Part shown: positions 16,954 to 25,228 of the stretch, piece after piece | Layout of the letters: every line of letters begins with the position of its first letter | Position numbering within the stretch: the first letter of the stretch is position 1 | Origin: Planotetraspora mira | GTDB lineage: Bacteria > Actinomycetota > Actinomycetes > Streptosporangiales > Streptosporangiaceae | Direction: 5' to 3' | Assembly (NCBI RefSeq): GCF_016863275.1 | Contig: NZ_BOOO01000033.1 | Coordinates: 62,001 to 126,000, forward strand | DNA length: 64,000 nt | The notes under the pieces: generated by a model | What the model saw: the letters and a program-made list of their open reading frames with translations, nothing else | What the model was told of the DNA's origin: nothing | Databases searched by the model: none | Program-made: the position numbers and the translations under genes

Positions 16954-18645
16954 GTGACCATGCTCGACCCCGGCCTGCCCGAGATCACCGACGCCGCGGA
17001 GGCGGAGGTCACCCGAGCCGACTTCGCTCAGCTCGGGTTGCCCAAGCCGCTCGTGGCGGGGCTGGCCCGTCAGGGCATCACCGCGCCGTTCCCCATCCAG
17101 AGCGCGGCCATCCCCGACATCCTCGATGGGCGCGACGTCCTCGGCCGTGGCCAGACCGGCTCCGGCAAGACGTTGGCCTTCGGGCTTCCCACCATGACCA
17201 GGATCGCCGGTGAGCGGGCGCTCCCGAGGCGCCCCCGCGCCATCGTCCTGGTCCCCACCCGCGAACTGGCCCTCCAGGTGGCCGACGCGCTCGAACCGCT
17301 GGCCCGCGGCCTGTCGCTGCGCGTCAAGACGGTCGTGGGCGGCATGTCCATGGGCAGGCAGATCGAGGCGCTGCGCCGCGGCGTCGAGATCGTCGTCGCC
17401 ACGCCCGGACGGCTGACCGACCTCATGGAGCAGGGAGAGTGCTCCCTGGAGGACATCGAGATCAGCGTCCTCGACGAGGCCGACCACATGTGCGACCTCG
17501 GCTTCTATCCCGTGGTGAGCTCGATCCTCGCCAAGACGCCCGCCAACGGCCAGCGGCTGCTGTTCTCCGCCACGCTGGACGGCGACGTCGACAAGCTCGT
17601 GCGGGCGTTCCTCACCGACCCGATCACGCACTCCCTCGACCCGGCGACCTCGTCGGTCGAGACCATGGAGCACCACCTCGTCCAGGTCCACCGTGACGAC
17701 AAGGTCGACGTGACGGCGGAGATCGCCAACCGCGACGGCCGGACGATCCTGTTCGTCCGCACCCAGCACGGCGTCGACCGGGTCGTGAAGCAACTGGCGC
17801 GCGTCGGCGTCCGGGCCGGCGGCCTGCACGGCGGCAAGCGGCAGAACCAGCGCACCCGGATCCTGGGCGAGTTCCGCGAGGGCAACATCAAGGTGCTCGT
17901 CTGCACCGACGTCGCCGCCCGCGGCATCCACGTGGACGACGTCAGCCTCGTCCTCCACGTCGACCCGCCGGCCGACCACAAGAGCTACCTGCACCGCGGC
18001 GGCCGTACGGCCCGTGCGGGCGAGCGGGGCAGCGTCCTGACCCTGGTCATGCCGAACGAGCGCCGTTCGACCGAGCAGATGGCCCGCCGGGCGGGCATCA
18101 ACGCTTCCCGGCACCGCGTCACGCCCGGCGACCCCGTGCTCGCCGACATCGCCGGCGCCCGCCGGCCCAGTGGCGAGTCGATCCCCGTGTGGGAGCCGGA
18201 CGTGCGCAAGCCCCTGCGGGCCAAGGCCGACCACGCGGGCGGCGAGCGTCGGCGTGGCCGATTCGGCGAGCGCCGAGACCGGGACGGCCGTCCCGGCGAG
18301 GCCAGGCCGGCCCGTCGGCGCGACGAGTCGGCCGGCAGCGTGGGCGAGACCCGCGGCCGGTTCCGCGACAGGCCGTCGGAGGGGCGCGGAGAGCGGCGCG
18401 ACGACCGGCCGGCCGAGCGTCGTGACGATTCCCGTGGCGGGAATGGCGGGTTCCGTGGAGACCGTCAGGGCGACAACCGTGGGCTCCAGGGAGACAGGCG
18501 CCGTGGCCCGGCCACCGGTGACTCCCGCGGTGACTCCCGCGGTGACTCCCGCGCCCGTTACCAGGGCGAGCGGCCCAGGTCGTCGGAGGGCCCCGCCCCC
18601 CGTTCCGACCGTCGTCCCCCTCGCCGTGACCACGCTTCGGCGTGA
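16954..18645 (+). CDS. DEAD-box ATP-dependent RNA helicase
   Basis: 563 aa. RecA domain 1 has a Q-motif (FPIQSAAIPDIL), GQTGSGKT, PTRELALQ, TPGRL, LDEADHMCDLG and FSATLDG; domain 2 has FVRTQHGVDR, CTDVAARGIHVDDV and HRGGRTARAG. The last ~150 residues are a basic Arg/Asp/Gly-rich tail, as in RNA chaperone helicases of cold-shock type. GTG at 16954 is preferred (GAAAGG about 11 nt upstream); ATG 16960 and GTG 16915 are alternatives. The stop codon TGA is part of the first core of repeat array B. Confidence 0.93.
   Translation: MTMLDPGLPEITDAAEAEVTRADFAQLGLPKPLVAGLARQGITAPFPIQSAAIPDILDGRDVLGRGQTGSGKTLAFGLPTMTRIAGERALPRRPRAIVLVPTRELALQVADALEPLARGLSLRVKTVVGGMSMGRQIEALRRGVEIVVATPGRLTDLMEQGECSLEDIEISVLDEADHMCDLGFYPVVSSILAKTPANGQRLLFSATLDGDVDKLVRAFLTDPITHSLDPATSSVETMEHHLVQVHRDDKVDVTAEIANRDGRTILFVRTQHGVDRVVKQLARVGVRAGGLHGGKRQNQRTRILGEFREGNIKVLVCTDVAARGIHVDDVSLVLHVDPPADHKSYLHRGGRTARAGERGSVLTLVMPNERRSTEQMARRAGINASRHRVTPGDPVLADIAGARRPSGESIPVWEPDVRKPLRAKADHAGGERRRGRFGERRDRDGRPGEARPARRRDESAGSVGETRGRFRDRPSEGRGERRDDRPAERRDDSRGGNGGFRGDRQGDNRGLQGDRRRGPATGDSRGDSRGDSRARYQGERPRSSEGPAPRSDRRPPRRDHASA
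18517..18552 (+). repeat. Three perfect 12-bp repeats inside the helicase tail
   Basis: GGTGACTCCCGC is repeated three times in frame, encoding a Gly-Asp-Ser-Arg tetrapeptide each time within the disordered basic tail. The copy number is likely to vary between strains. Confidence 0.85.
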
Positions 18646-18941
18646 TCATGCACAAGTTCGGAAATCGGGTCGCTGAGCTGGCCCGATTCCGATCGTGATC
18701 ATGCACAGGTTCGGAAGATGAGGGTCTGAGCTGGCCGTTCTTGATTCGTGATCATGCACGGATTCTTGTGGCTGGGTCCTGATCTGCGGTTTTGCCTAAC
18801 GTGATCATGCACGCAATAGCGCGTGCATGATCACGTTTTGCGTTTCCGCTGGTCGTACGGCGGATAGCCGAATGTGCGCATGATCACGCTTGGAGTTCGC
18901 CCTGCTGGGACCACGTTTTCACGAATGTGTGCATGATCACG
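18641..18941. repeat. 53-bp repeat array B (facing arms, central hairpin)
   Basis: Forward cores CGTGATCATGCAC start at 18641, 18694, 18747 and 18800; inverted cores end at 18835, 18888 and 18941. All intervals within an arm are 53 bp. The arms meet in a perfect inverted repeat: 15 bases at 18800-18814, loop AATAGC, 15 bases at 18821-18835. The first core supplies the helicase stop codon. The array takes up most of the 479-bp gap before hisE; the remaining ~180 bp up to 19124 holds only the likely hisE promoter region. Confidence 0.92.
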
Positions 18942-19124
18942 GGTGAGGTTGGGGGCCGCAAGGGGATCGCCCGCGAGCTCTTCGGCTGAGTCCCGGAACC
19001 GCCCACGCCGTACGGCACGGGCCCGCGGAGGCGGCGGGCGCGACGCGCCCCAGGCGTGACTGACCTCGATGCGTCCATGCGGCGGATACCCTGGACAGGC
19101 ACGCCCGACGATCCGAGAGAGATC

Positions 19125-19388
19125 ATGAAGACGTTCGAAGAGCTGTACGCCGAGCTGGCCGAGAAGGCGCGAACCCGGCCCCCGGGGTCGGGGACCGTCG
19201 CCGCCCTGGACGCCGGTGTCCATGCCATCGGGAAGAAGATCGTGGAGGAGGCCGCCGAGAGCTGGATGGCGGCCGAGCACGAGTCGGCCGACCGGGCTGC
19301 CGAGGAGATCTCGCAGCTGCTCTATCACGTCCAGGTCCTCATGCTGGCGCGTGGCATCGGGCTCGACCAGGTCTACAAGCATCTGTAG
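19125..19388 (+). CDS. hisE: Phosphoribosyl-ATP pyrophosphatase
   Basis: 87 aa, the normal length for stand-alone HisE, which hydrolyses phosphoribosyl-ATP in histidine synthesis step two. The MazG-like metal site is visible in [19 protein letters not shown] and [17 protein letters not shown] at 19125 follows GAGAGA; longer frames back to 19056 add an unconserved extension. hisG follows 67 nt downstream. Confidence 0.94.
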   Translation: MKTFEELYAELAEKARTRPPGSGTVAALDAGVHAIGKKIVEEAAESWMAAEHESADRAAEEISQLLYHVQVLMLARGIGLDQVYKHL

Positions 19389-19455
19389 CCGCGTGATCGC
19401 GGCCATCTGCTTCTGACCTTGGTCCATCCCGATTCCGAAAGGTTCACCTCACGCC

Positions 19456-20301
19456 ATGCTGCGTCTAGCCGTACCGAACAAGGGCGCGCTCACCGATGCC
19501 GCCCAGACCATGCTGAAAGAGGCCGGATACCGGCCGCGCAGAGACTCCAAGGAACTCGTGGTCGTCGACCCCGAGAACTCCATCGAGCTGTTCTTCCTGC
19601 GCCCTCGTGACATCGCCGTCTACGTCGGCGAGGGCACCCTCGACGCCGGCATCACCGGCCGCGACATGTTGTTCGACTCCGGTGCCCCGGCCGAGGAGGT
19701 CGTGCCACTGGGCTTCGGCCGGTCGACGTTCCGTTTCGCCTCGACTCCCGCGACCTACAGCAGCGTCAACGACCTCTCCGGGCTGCGGATCGCCACGTCG
19801 TACGCCGGCCTGCTGGGCAAGTACCTCGCCGACCAGGGCATCGACGCCCGGGTGATCAAGCTGGACGGCGCCGTGGAGACCGCGATCCGGCTGGGCGTCG
19901 CCGACGCGGTCGCCGACGTGGTGGAGACGGGCACCACCCTGCGCAACGTCGGCCTGGAGGTCTTCGGCGAGCCGATCGCCCACTCCGAGGCCATCGTGAT
20001 CAAGCAGTCCGGCGCGGCGGAGACGAACGGCTTCCAGCAGCTGATCCGGCGTCTGCAGGGCGTGCTCGTGGCCCGGGACTACGTCATGATCGACTATGAC
20101 ATCCGGGCCGAGCGCATCGACGAGGCCATCGCGATCACTCCCGGAATGGAGGGGCCGACGGTCTCCCCGCTCCACCGCGAGGGCTGGGTCGCCGTCCGCG
20201 CCATGATCCCGCGCAAGGGCCACCAGCAGGTGATGGACCAGCTTTGGGAGATCGGCGCGAAGGCCATCCTGATCACCGCCATCTTCGCCGCGCGACTCTA
20301 G
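19456..20301 (+). CDS. hisG: ATP phosphoribosyltransferase (long form)
   Basis: 281 aa, the HisG_L form with a C-terminal ACT-like regulatory domain (about residues 205-281) for feedback inhibition by histidine. LRLAVPNKGAL begins the catalytic part, AGITGRDMLFDSG follows, and the PRPP-binding loop is DAVADVVETGTTLRN. It catalyses the first committed step of histidine synthesis and sits behind hisE. Confidence 0.96.
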   Translation: MLRLAVPNKGALTDAAQTMLKEAGYRPRRDSKELVVVDPENSIELFFLRPRDIAVYVGEGTLDAGITGRDMLFDSGAPAEEVVPLGFGRSTFRFASTPATYSSVNDLSGLRIATSYAGLLGKYLADQGIDARVIKLDGAVETAIRLGVADAVADVVETGTTLRNVGLEVFGEPIAHSEAIVIKQSGAAETNGFQQLIRRLQGVLVARDYVMIDYDIRAERIDEAIAITPGMEGPTVSPLHREGWVAVRAMIPRKGHQQVMDQLWEIGAKAILITAIFAARL

Positions 20302-20321
20302 CCCGCAGGCCGGAGGCACGG

Positions 20322-20624
20322 GTGTTACATCTGCTGCTCCTGAGCTATCGGGGGTCGGAACAGGACGCGGAACCGCACGTCGCCGCGCACGTGAGGTTCC
20401 TGGAGCGTCATCACCGGGAGGGCACGTTCCTGGTGTCCGGCCAGACGGTGCCGACGGCACAGGGCGGCGCGATCGTGGCTCACGGGATCGACCGGGCCTC
20501 GGCGGGGCGGATCGTCGCCGAGGACCCGTTCGTCCTGGCCGGGGTGGCGGAATACGCCATCGTCACGATCGATCCGGGCCGTGCGCATCCTGTCCTGGCC
20601 GGGCTCCTCGCCGGCGACGCCTGA
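20322..20624 (+). CDS. YciI-like protein
   Basis: 100 aa from the GTG at 20322, which has GGAGG about five bases upstream. The ferredoxin-like YCII fold is suggested by LHLLLLSYRG at the start, the central VRFLERHHREGTFLVSGQT and the C-terminal SAGRIVAEDPFVLAGVAEYAI with its conserved DPF. Family members are small, mostly uncharacterised enzymes or stress proteins. It starts 20 nt after hisG but need not be part of histidine synthesis. Confidence 0.85.
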   Translation: MLHLLLLSYRGSEQDAEPHVAAHVRFLERHHREGTFLVSGQTVPTAQGGAIVAHGIDRASAGRIVAEDPFVLAGVAEYAIVTIDPGRAHPVLAGLLAGDA

Positions 20625-20660
20625 CTCCAGCCCGAGTGGGACAGGGAAGCCTGAGTCGTT

Positions 20661-22064
20661 TCATCGGTGCGGCACGTCGGGTGGTGTCGACCGCAGAAGG
20701 CGCGGCACGTCGGGTGGTGCCGACCGCAGAAGGCGCAGCACCGCCGCGCCGGCGAGATACGCGATCAGGGCGGCCGTCGGCAGGCCGAACACGGTCGGAC
20801 TGGTGCTGGGCAGCAGGCTGTTGCCGAGAAGGGCGGAGACGACCCCGGCGAACCCCGCCAGGGCGAGCACCAGGCGGGCCACCGGGTGGTTCGCCGCCCG
20901 GGCGAGGCCGGCCGGAATCCAGGGCCGGCGCGTGGCGGGACGGCGGGCGCTGCGGACCTCGATCGGCCCGAAGATCGCGACCAGCGGCATGAGCCCGCAG
21001 GCGCACAGGATCAGCAGGGGGATCCGCCAGGCCAGCCAGCCTGCCGAGCCGACCTCGGGCGTGGGCAGGGCGCCGGCGGTGTGCAGGACGAAGGTGACCA
21101 GGATCGCGGCGGTGACGTGCCAGAGGAAGATCGTCAGGATCACCGTGTTGACGGCGACCACCGCCATCCACGGTCGCGGCCCCCGCAGCCACCGCTCCGC
21201 CCGGTCCCGCAGCAGCAGGATCGCCCCGAACTGGGAGGCGGCGACGGCGAGCAGGGCCAGGCTCGGAGGCGACATGTTGTGCAGCCGCTCACCCGGCACA
21301 TTGATCATGCTGATCGGGTAGGGGCCGGCCAGGGTGAGCAGCAGCAGCGCGCCGATTCCGCCGAGCAGCATCGGCACCCCCACTCGGGGACGGGCGGGCA
21401 GCAGCCCCTCCCGCCAGGCGAAGCCCATCTGGTGGATGGCCAGCCAGCCGAACAGGAAGTTGCCGACGCCCCAGGACGCCGCACCGAGGAGACGGGCGAC
21501 GTCGCCGAGGGCGACGAGGCCGACCAGCACCAGCGGGACCCGCAACCCGTAGCGGCGGTGCAGGGCGTACATCGGCGGGGTGAGGACGATGACGATCAGG
21601 TAGACCACCAGGAACCACAGCGGGATCGAGGCGAACCACACCACCAGGCGCACCCGGGCGGGATCGGCGCCGGTCAGGTGGGCGGCGAGCGCACCCCCGG
21701 CCATCACCAGGACCAGGGCGGTGGTCGGCCGGATCAGCCGGCCGCTCCGGTTGAGCAGCCACTCGGTCGTGTCCCCGCCTCGGCCGCGGTGCCTGCTCAG
21801 CGAGACCGCGTTGGCGTACCCGCCGACGAAGTAGAACACCGGCAAGACCTGGAAGACCCAGGTGAGCGGATGAGCCCACGGCAGGTCGGGCAGCGCCGAC
21901 CGCCCGACCAACTCCCGGTGCCGGTCGTAGCCGACCACCGTCACCAGCCAGTGGCCCAGGACCACGGCCAGGATCGACAGCCCTCGCAGCAGGTCGGCGA
22001 ACCGCTCCCGCGACGGCGGCGTCTGCTCCGCGAGCCGCCGAAGCTCTCGCAACGTGGCGCCCAT
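20661..22064 (-). CDS. Acyltransferase-3 family membrane protein
   Basis: 467 aa from the ATG at 22064, which has GGAGG about 11 nt upstream. Ten or more hydrophobic segments; the family block starts at FADLLRGLSILAVVLGHWL with a conserved Arg and His. FYFVGGYANA and RLIRP are also typical. Such enzymes O-acylate cell-surface polymers, antibiotics or lipids; the substrate here is unknown. The C-terminus ends with two 11-residue repeats of RLLRSxPPDVP. Convergent with the YciI-like gene. Confidence 0.87.
   Translation of the reverse strand: MGATLRELRRLAEQTPPSRERFADLLRGLSILAVVLGHWLVTVVGYDRHRELVGRSALPDLPWAHPLTWVFQVLPVFYFVGGYANAVSLSRHRGRGGDTTEWLLNRSGRLIRPTTALVLVMAGGALAAHLTGADPARVRLVVWFASIPLWFLVVYLIVIVLTPPMYALHRRYGLRVPLVLVGLVALGDVARLLGAASWGVGNFLFGWLAIHQMGFAWREGLLPARPRVGVPMLLGGIGALLLLTLAGPYPISMINVPGERLHNMSPPSLALLAVAASQFGAILLLRDRAERWLRGPRPWMAVVAVNTVILTIFLWHVTAAILVTFVLHTAGALPTPEVGSAGWLAWRIPLLILCACGLMPLVAIFGPIEVRSARRPATRRPWIPAGLARAANHPVARLVLALAGFAGVVSALLGNSLLPSTSPTVFGLPTAALIAYLAGAAVLRLLRSAPPDVPRLLRSTPPDVPHR
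20670..20735 (-). repeat. 33-bp tandem duplication in the acyltransferase 3' end
   Basis: Two adjacent 33-bp copies (from 20670 and from 20703) encode the repeated RLLRSxPPDVP at the protein C-terminus. They differ at only a few bases, so the duplication looks recent. Confidence 0.8.
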
Positions 22065-22225
22065 GTCGTCCGTGACCTCCAGGGCACCCTCGGATCGATG
22101 GGTGACGATCGGATCCCTACCCCATGGAGCCCGCCCGCGTTCATCGGCCTGGGCGTCCGCATCGGGGCAGGCCGTCCGCTCGGGCCCCCGGCCGTCCACT
22201 CGGGCCCGTGACCTGCCCGGGCGGC

Positions 22226-22984
22226 TCAGTCTGTGTCGGCCATCCGGAGGTCGGCGGCGGCCTGGCGGAGGTGCGACACCGCGAGATCGGGAAGATCGAG
22301 GCCGCGGGTGGAGATGCCCACGGCCAGGCAGGTGCCTCTGTCGCCGTCAGGGACGGCGACGCCGGCGCACGCCACGGTGTCGCGGAACTGCCCGTGCTCC
22401 TCCACGAGCTCACCCGGGTGGAGACCGGACAACTCGGCCTCCAGATCTTCGAGGCTGGTCGGCGTGGTGGAGGTGAACGGGCGCATGCCGTACTCGGCCA
22501 GGATGCTCCGCCGCGTGCCGGGCGAGAGCGTGAGGAGCAGCGCCTTGCCGAGCGCCGTCGCGTGGGGAGCGGTCTCGAGCCCGGCCTGCAGGTCCTCCAG
22601 CCAGGGGGATCTGGGCCCCTCGGCCACGTCGAGGATGAAGAGTCGTCCGTGGGAGAGCCGGGCGAGGTAGGCCGTGTGCCCGGTGGCCGAGGCCAGATGA
22701 TGCAGCACGGCCGAGGCGCGGGGCGGCCGGTGGAAGGCTCCGATCAGCTCGTGGAAGCGCTCGGCGATCTGCGGTCCGATGGTGTACTCGCCGCTCGGGC
22801 ACCGGGTGAGGTAACCCTCGTAGGAGAGCGTCCTGACGAGGTGGTAGGTCGTGGACAGGTTGAGCCCGCAACGCCGGGCCAGCGCCTTCACCGTCAGCGG
22901 GCGTTCCGACCGAGTGACCTGCTCCAGCACACGCAGAGCGCGGGAGACGCTGCGGATCAGGTCGCTGGGCGCGGTGTCGGCCAT
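22226..22984 (-). CDS. IclR-family transcriptional regulator
   Basis: 252 aa from the ATG at 22984. The N-terminal winged helix is LTVKALARRCGLNLSTTYH and the C-terminal ligand domain has TALGKALLLTLSPGTRRS and CAGVAVPDGDRG. It is divergent from the MIP18-like/amidohydrolase pair and likely controls it through the inverted repeat at 23013-23027. The inducer is unknown; IclR proteins usually sense aromatic or small organic acids. Confidence 0.9.
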   Translation of the reverse strand: MADTAPSDLIRSVSRALRVLEQVTRSERPLTVKALARRCGLNLSTTYHLVRTLSYEGYLTRCPSGEYTIGPQIAERFHELIGAFHRPPRASAVLHHLASATGHTAYLARLSHGRLFILDVAEGPRSPWLEDLQAGLETAPHATALGKALLLTLSPGTRRSILAEYGMRPFTSTTPTSLEDLEAELSGLHPGELVEEHGQFRDTVACAGVAVPDGDRGTCLAVGISTRGLDLPDLAVSHLRQAAADLRMADTD

Positions 22985-23012
22985 CCTCACAGCATGTCCC
23001 GGCCCGGTAGCG

Positions 23013-23027
23013 CACGGAATACCCGTG
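23013..23027. promoter_or_regulatory. Candidate IclR operator
   Basis: CACGG-N5-CCGTG is a perfect inverted repeat, nested in the looser GCGCAC-N14-GTGCGC at 23010-23035. It lies between the divergent IclR gene (start 22984) and the MIP18-like gene (start 23089), where a regulator that acts on both would bind. Confidence 0.5.
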
Positions 23028-23088
23028 GTGTGCGCCATCTGAAATTCCGCGGCTACCGCCCGCCGCGCCTCCGTCACACGATGGGGCC

Positions 23089-23454
23089 ATGTCACAGATA
23101 CCGCCGTGGGCGAGTGAGGCGCTCGCCGAGGTGTTCGACCCGTGCTGCAAGGAGAAGGGCATCTCGGTGGTGGAGATGGGCCTGGTCAGGTCCGTCGAGG
23201 TCGCCGATGGCCGGGCCCGGGTCGAACTGCTGCTGACCTCGGGCTGGTGTCCCTTCGCCGCCCGGGTCCTCACCGAGGTGCGCGAGAAGATCGCCGCCCA
23301 GCCCGGCATCGAGGACGCCGATGTCGAGGTCGTCTGGGACGAGGCCTGGACCGTCGACCGGCTCTCCCCGCGCGCCGCTCGAATCCTGCGTTTCCTGCCG
23401 CCCCCCTCGAAGGTCCAGGACCGGGAGGCCTACATCCTGGAGGAGCTGTCATGA
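23089..23454 (+). CDS. MIP18/DUF59-family metal-sulfur assembly protein
   Basis: 121 aa, related to SufT and PaaD-like proteins: ISVVEMGLVRSVEV, then LLLTSGWCPFAARVLTEV with the conserved Cys, and a VEVVWDEAWTVDRLSP end. It carries an extra CC pair (DPCCKE). It overlaps the following amidohydrolase gene by four bases (ATGA). As I recall, similar DUF59/amidohydrolase pairs occur among the accessory genes of propane-monooxygenase (prm/mim) operons; no monooxygenase gene is in this window. Confidence 0.82.
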   Translation: MSQIPPWASEALAEVFDPCCKEKGISVVEMGLVRSVEVADGRARVELLLTSGWCPFAARVLTEVREKIAAQPGIEDADVEVVWDEAWTVDRLSPRAARILRFLPPPSKVQDREAYILEELS

Positions 23455-24449
23455 TCGACGACGCGTTCGTGTTCGACAGTGTCGCGCACGTGTTCAACTT
23501 CGAGGCCAAGAACGCGTTCGGCAAGCCGGGCGAGATGTTCTCCAACCATCTCTACGCCTTTCACAACGCCCTCACCCCGGAGGGCGAGACCAAGCTGCCG
23601 CCGGAGGAGTTCCTGCGCCAGTGGACGATCGAGGACATCCGGCGGATGGTCTACGAGGAGTCCGACACCGACATGCTCGTCGCGATGCCCCTGCCGCTCA
23701 CCGACCTCTACCACGACGGGCTGTCGCCGTGGACGGAGTGCGCCGAGCTCGCCGCGCGGGACCCCGACCGGACCGTCTTCTGGGGCACGATCAACCCCCT
23801 CGAGGGCCGCAAGGCGCTCGACCTGATGGAACGCCAGGTGGGCGAGTTCGGCGCCCGCGCGTTCAAGCTCTACAACGTCCGCTACGACTACGGCTCGCCG
23901 TACCCGTGGCGGATGGACGACCCGCGCATCGCCTTCCCGATCTTCGAGAAGGCGCAGGAGCTCGGGATCAACCTCATCGGCGTGCACAAGGGTGTCCCGC
24001 TCGGCCCGCAGCCGATCGAGCACACCCAGACCTGGGACATGGACGGCGCGGCGGCCAACTTCCCCGACATCAACTTCGTCATCTTCCACGTCGGGCTGCC
24101 GTTCCTGGACGAGACCTGCTGGCAGCTCATCCGCTACCCCAACCTGTACGCGTCGCTGGCGGCGACGATCAACTTCGTCGTCCGCGCGCCCAGGATGTTC
24201 GCCGAGATCATGGGCAAGCTGCTCTTCTGGTGCGGGGAAGACAAGATCATCTATGGGTCGGAGGCCCCGATCTTCCATCCGCAGTGGGCGCTTCGCGCCT
24301 TCAAGGACTTCCAGATCCCCCAGGACCTCTGCGACGGGTACGGCTACCCGCAGCTCACCGAGCAGGCCAAGCGCAAGATCCTCGGGGAGAACCTGCTCAG
24401 GCTCCACGGCATGGACGTCGAGGACGCCAGGGCGCGTCTCGGCCGCTGA
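23451..24449 (+). CDS. Amidohydrolase-2 family protein
   Basis: 332 aa with a TIM-barrel metal-dependent hydrolase/decarboxylase pattern: DSVAHVFNFE at the start, GARAFKLYNVRYDYG, LIGVHKGVPLG, FVIFHVGLPFLDE and a final YGSEAPIFHPQ with the active-site acid region. The first motif has one His, not the HxH seen in many members, so metal binding may differ. GGAGGAGC precedes the ATG. Its substrate is unknown. Coupling to the DUF59 gene suggests a joint role, perhaps in maturing or supporting a metalloenzyme encoded elsewhere. Confidence 0.83.
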   Translation: MIDDAFVFDSVAHVFNFEAKNAFGKPGEMFSNHLYAFHNALTPEGETKLPPEEFLRQWTIEDIRRMVYEESDTDMLVAMPLPLTDLYHDGLSPWTECAELAARDPDRTVFWGTINPLEGRKALDLMERQVGEFGARAFKLYNVRYDYGSPYPWRMDDPRIAFPIFEKAQELGINLIGVHKGVPLGPQPIEHTQTWDMDGAAANFPDINFVIFHVGLPFLDETCWQLIRYPNLYASLAATINFVVRAPRMFAEIMGKLLFWCGEDKIIYGSEAPIFHPQWALRAFKDFQIPQDLCDGYGYPQLTEQAKRKILGENLLRLHGMDVEDARARLGR

Positions 24450-24465
24450 GATCCGCCTCCGGATC
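24450..24465. terminator. Small hairpin after the amidohydrolase gene
   Basis: GATCCG (24450-24455) pairs with CGGATC (24460-24465) over a 4-nt loop directly after the stop codon, in the 74-bp gap between convergent genes. The stem is short, so confidence is low. Confidence 0.35.
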
Positions 24466-24523
24466 GATGACGCCGAGCGGGAGTGTCAGGTACTCCGCCA
24501 GGCGTCGTCGCCGTCGGACGGGG

Positions 24524-25165
24524 CTAGATGGAGGCCGGGTGGCGGAGGGTCTCCAGGAAGATGCGGATGTCACCGGGATCGGCCCGGACGAGTTCGCCGC
24601 CCATGCCGACGGCGACGGCTCCGGCGCCGATCCATCCTGGGGCGGACGTCATGGTGACGCCGCCGGTCGGGACGAGCGGGGCGTACGGCAGCGCCTGAAG
24701 GACATCGCGCAGAGTACTCGGGGAGCTCTGCGAGGCGGGGAACAGCTTCACCAGGTCGGCTCCCGCCTCGAGCGCCGAGACGATCTCGGTCGGGGTCGCG
24801 GCTCCGGCCACGACGGGTACGCCATGGCGGTGTCCCGCCCTGATCACCTTGGTGCTCAGGGCGGGGCACACAAGAAACCTCGCGCCGGCCTCGATGGCGA
24901 GCACCGCCTGATGCCCGTCGAGCACCGTGCCGGCGCCGATCATCGGGGCGGACCCCTCGGTCTCTCGCCCGGGCGCGAGGGCCGTCAGCCGCCGGATCGC
25001 GGCGAGCGCGCCCGGCGTCACGAGCGAGACCTCGACCGAGCCGAGCCCCGCCGCCAGGAGGCGAGAGCCGTACGAGATCGCGTCCTCTGGCGAGGGGGCG
25101 CGGACGATGCCGATCACCCGGTCCGCCACCACGCGCGCCGCCAGTCGCCAGCGGACGTCAGCCAT
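24524..25165 (-). CDS. eda: KDPG/KHG-type aldolase
   Basis: 213 aa from the ATG at 25165 with GGAGG ten bases upstream. A class I aldolase of the Eda family that would split 2-keto-3-deoxy-6-phosphogluconate (or a related sugar acid) to pyruvate and an aldehyde. The Schiff-base lysine is in GADLVKLFPAS and the catalytic glutamate in GLGSVEVSLVTPG; PTGGV is the phosphate loop. It fits downstream of the kinase at 34403 in a sugar-acid route. Confidence 0.88.
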   Translation of the reverse strand: MADVRWRLAARVVADRVIGIVRAPSPEDAISYGSRLLAAGLGSVEVSLVTPGALAAIRRLTALAPGRETEGSAPMIGAGTVLDGHQAVLAIEAGARFLVCPALSTKVIRAGHRHGVPVVAGAATPTEIVSALEAGADLVKLFPASQSSPSTLRDVLQALPYAPLVPTGGVTMTSAPGWIGAGAVAVGMGGELVRADPGDIRIFLETLRHPASI

Positions 25166-25228
25166 GAGTGTGAGCCTCCGTTTCGTCGATGTGTGGTCGG
25201 GTCGTGCGGTCAATGTGAAAACGAACCG

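Noticed and set aside
18641-18941. CRISPR array
   Set aside because: Unit length of 53 bp with only a ~14-bp core plus short blocks conserved, inverted arms, and no cas genes. Repeats and spacers cannot be separated into constant and unique parts.
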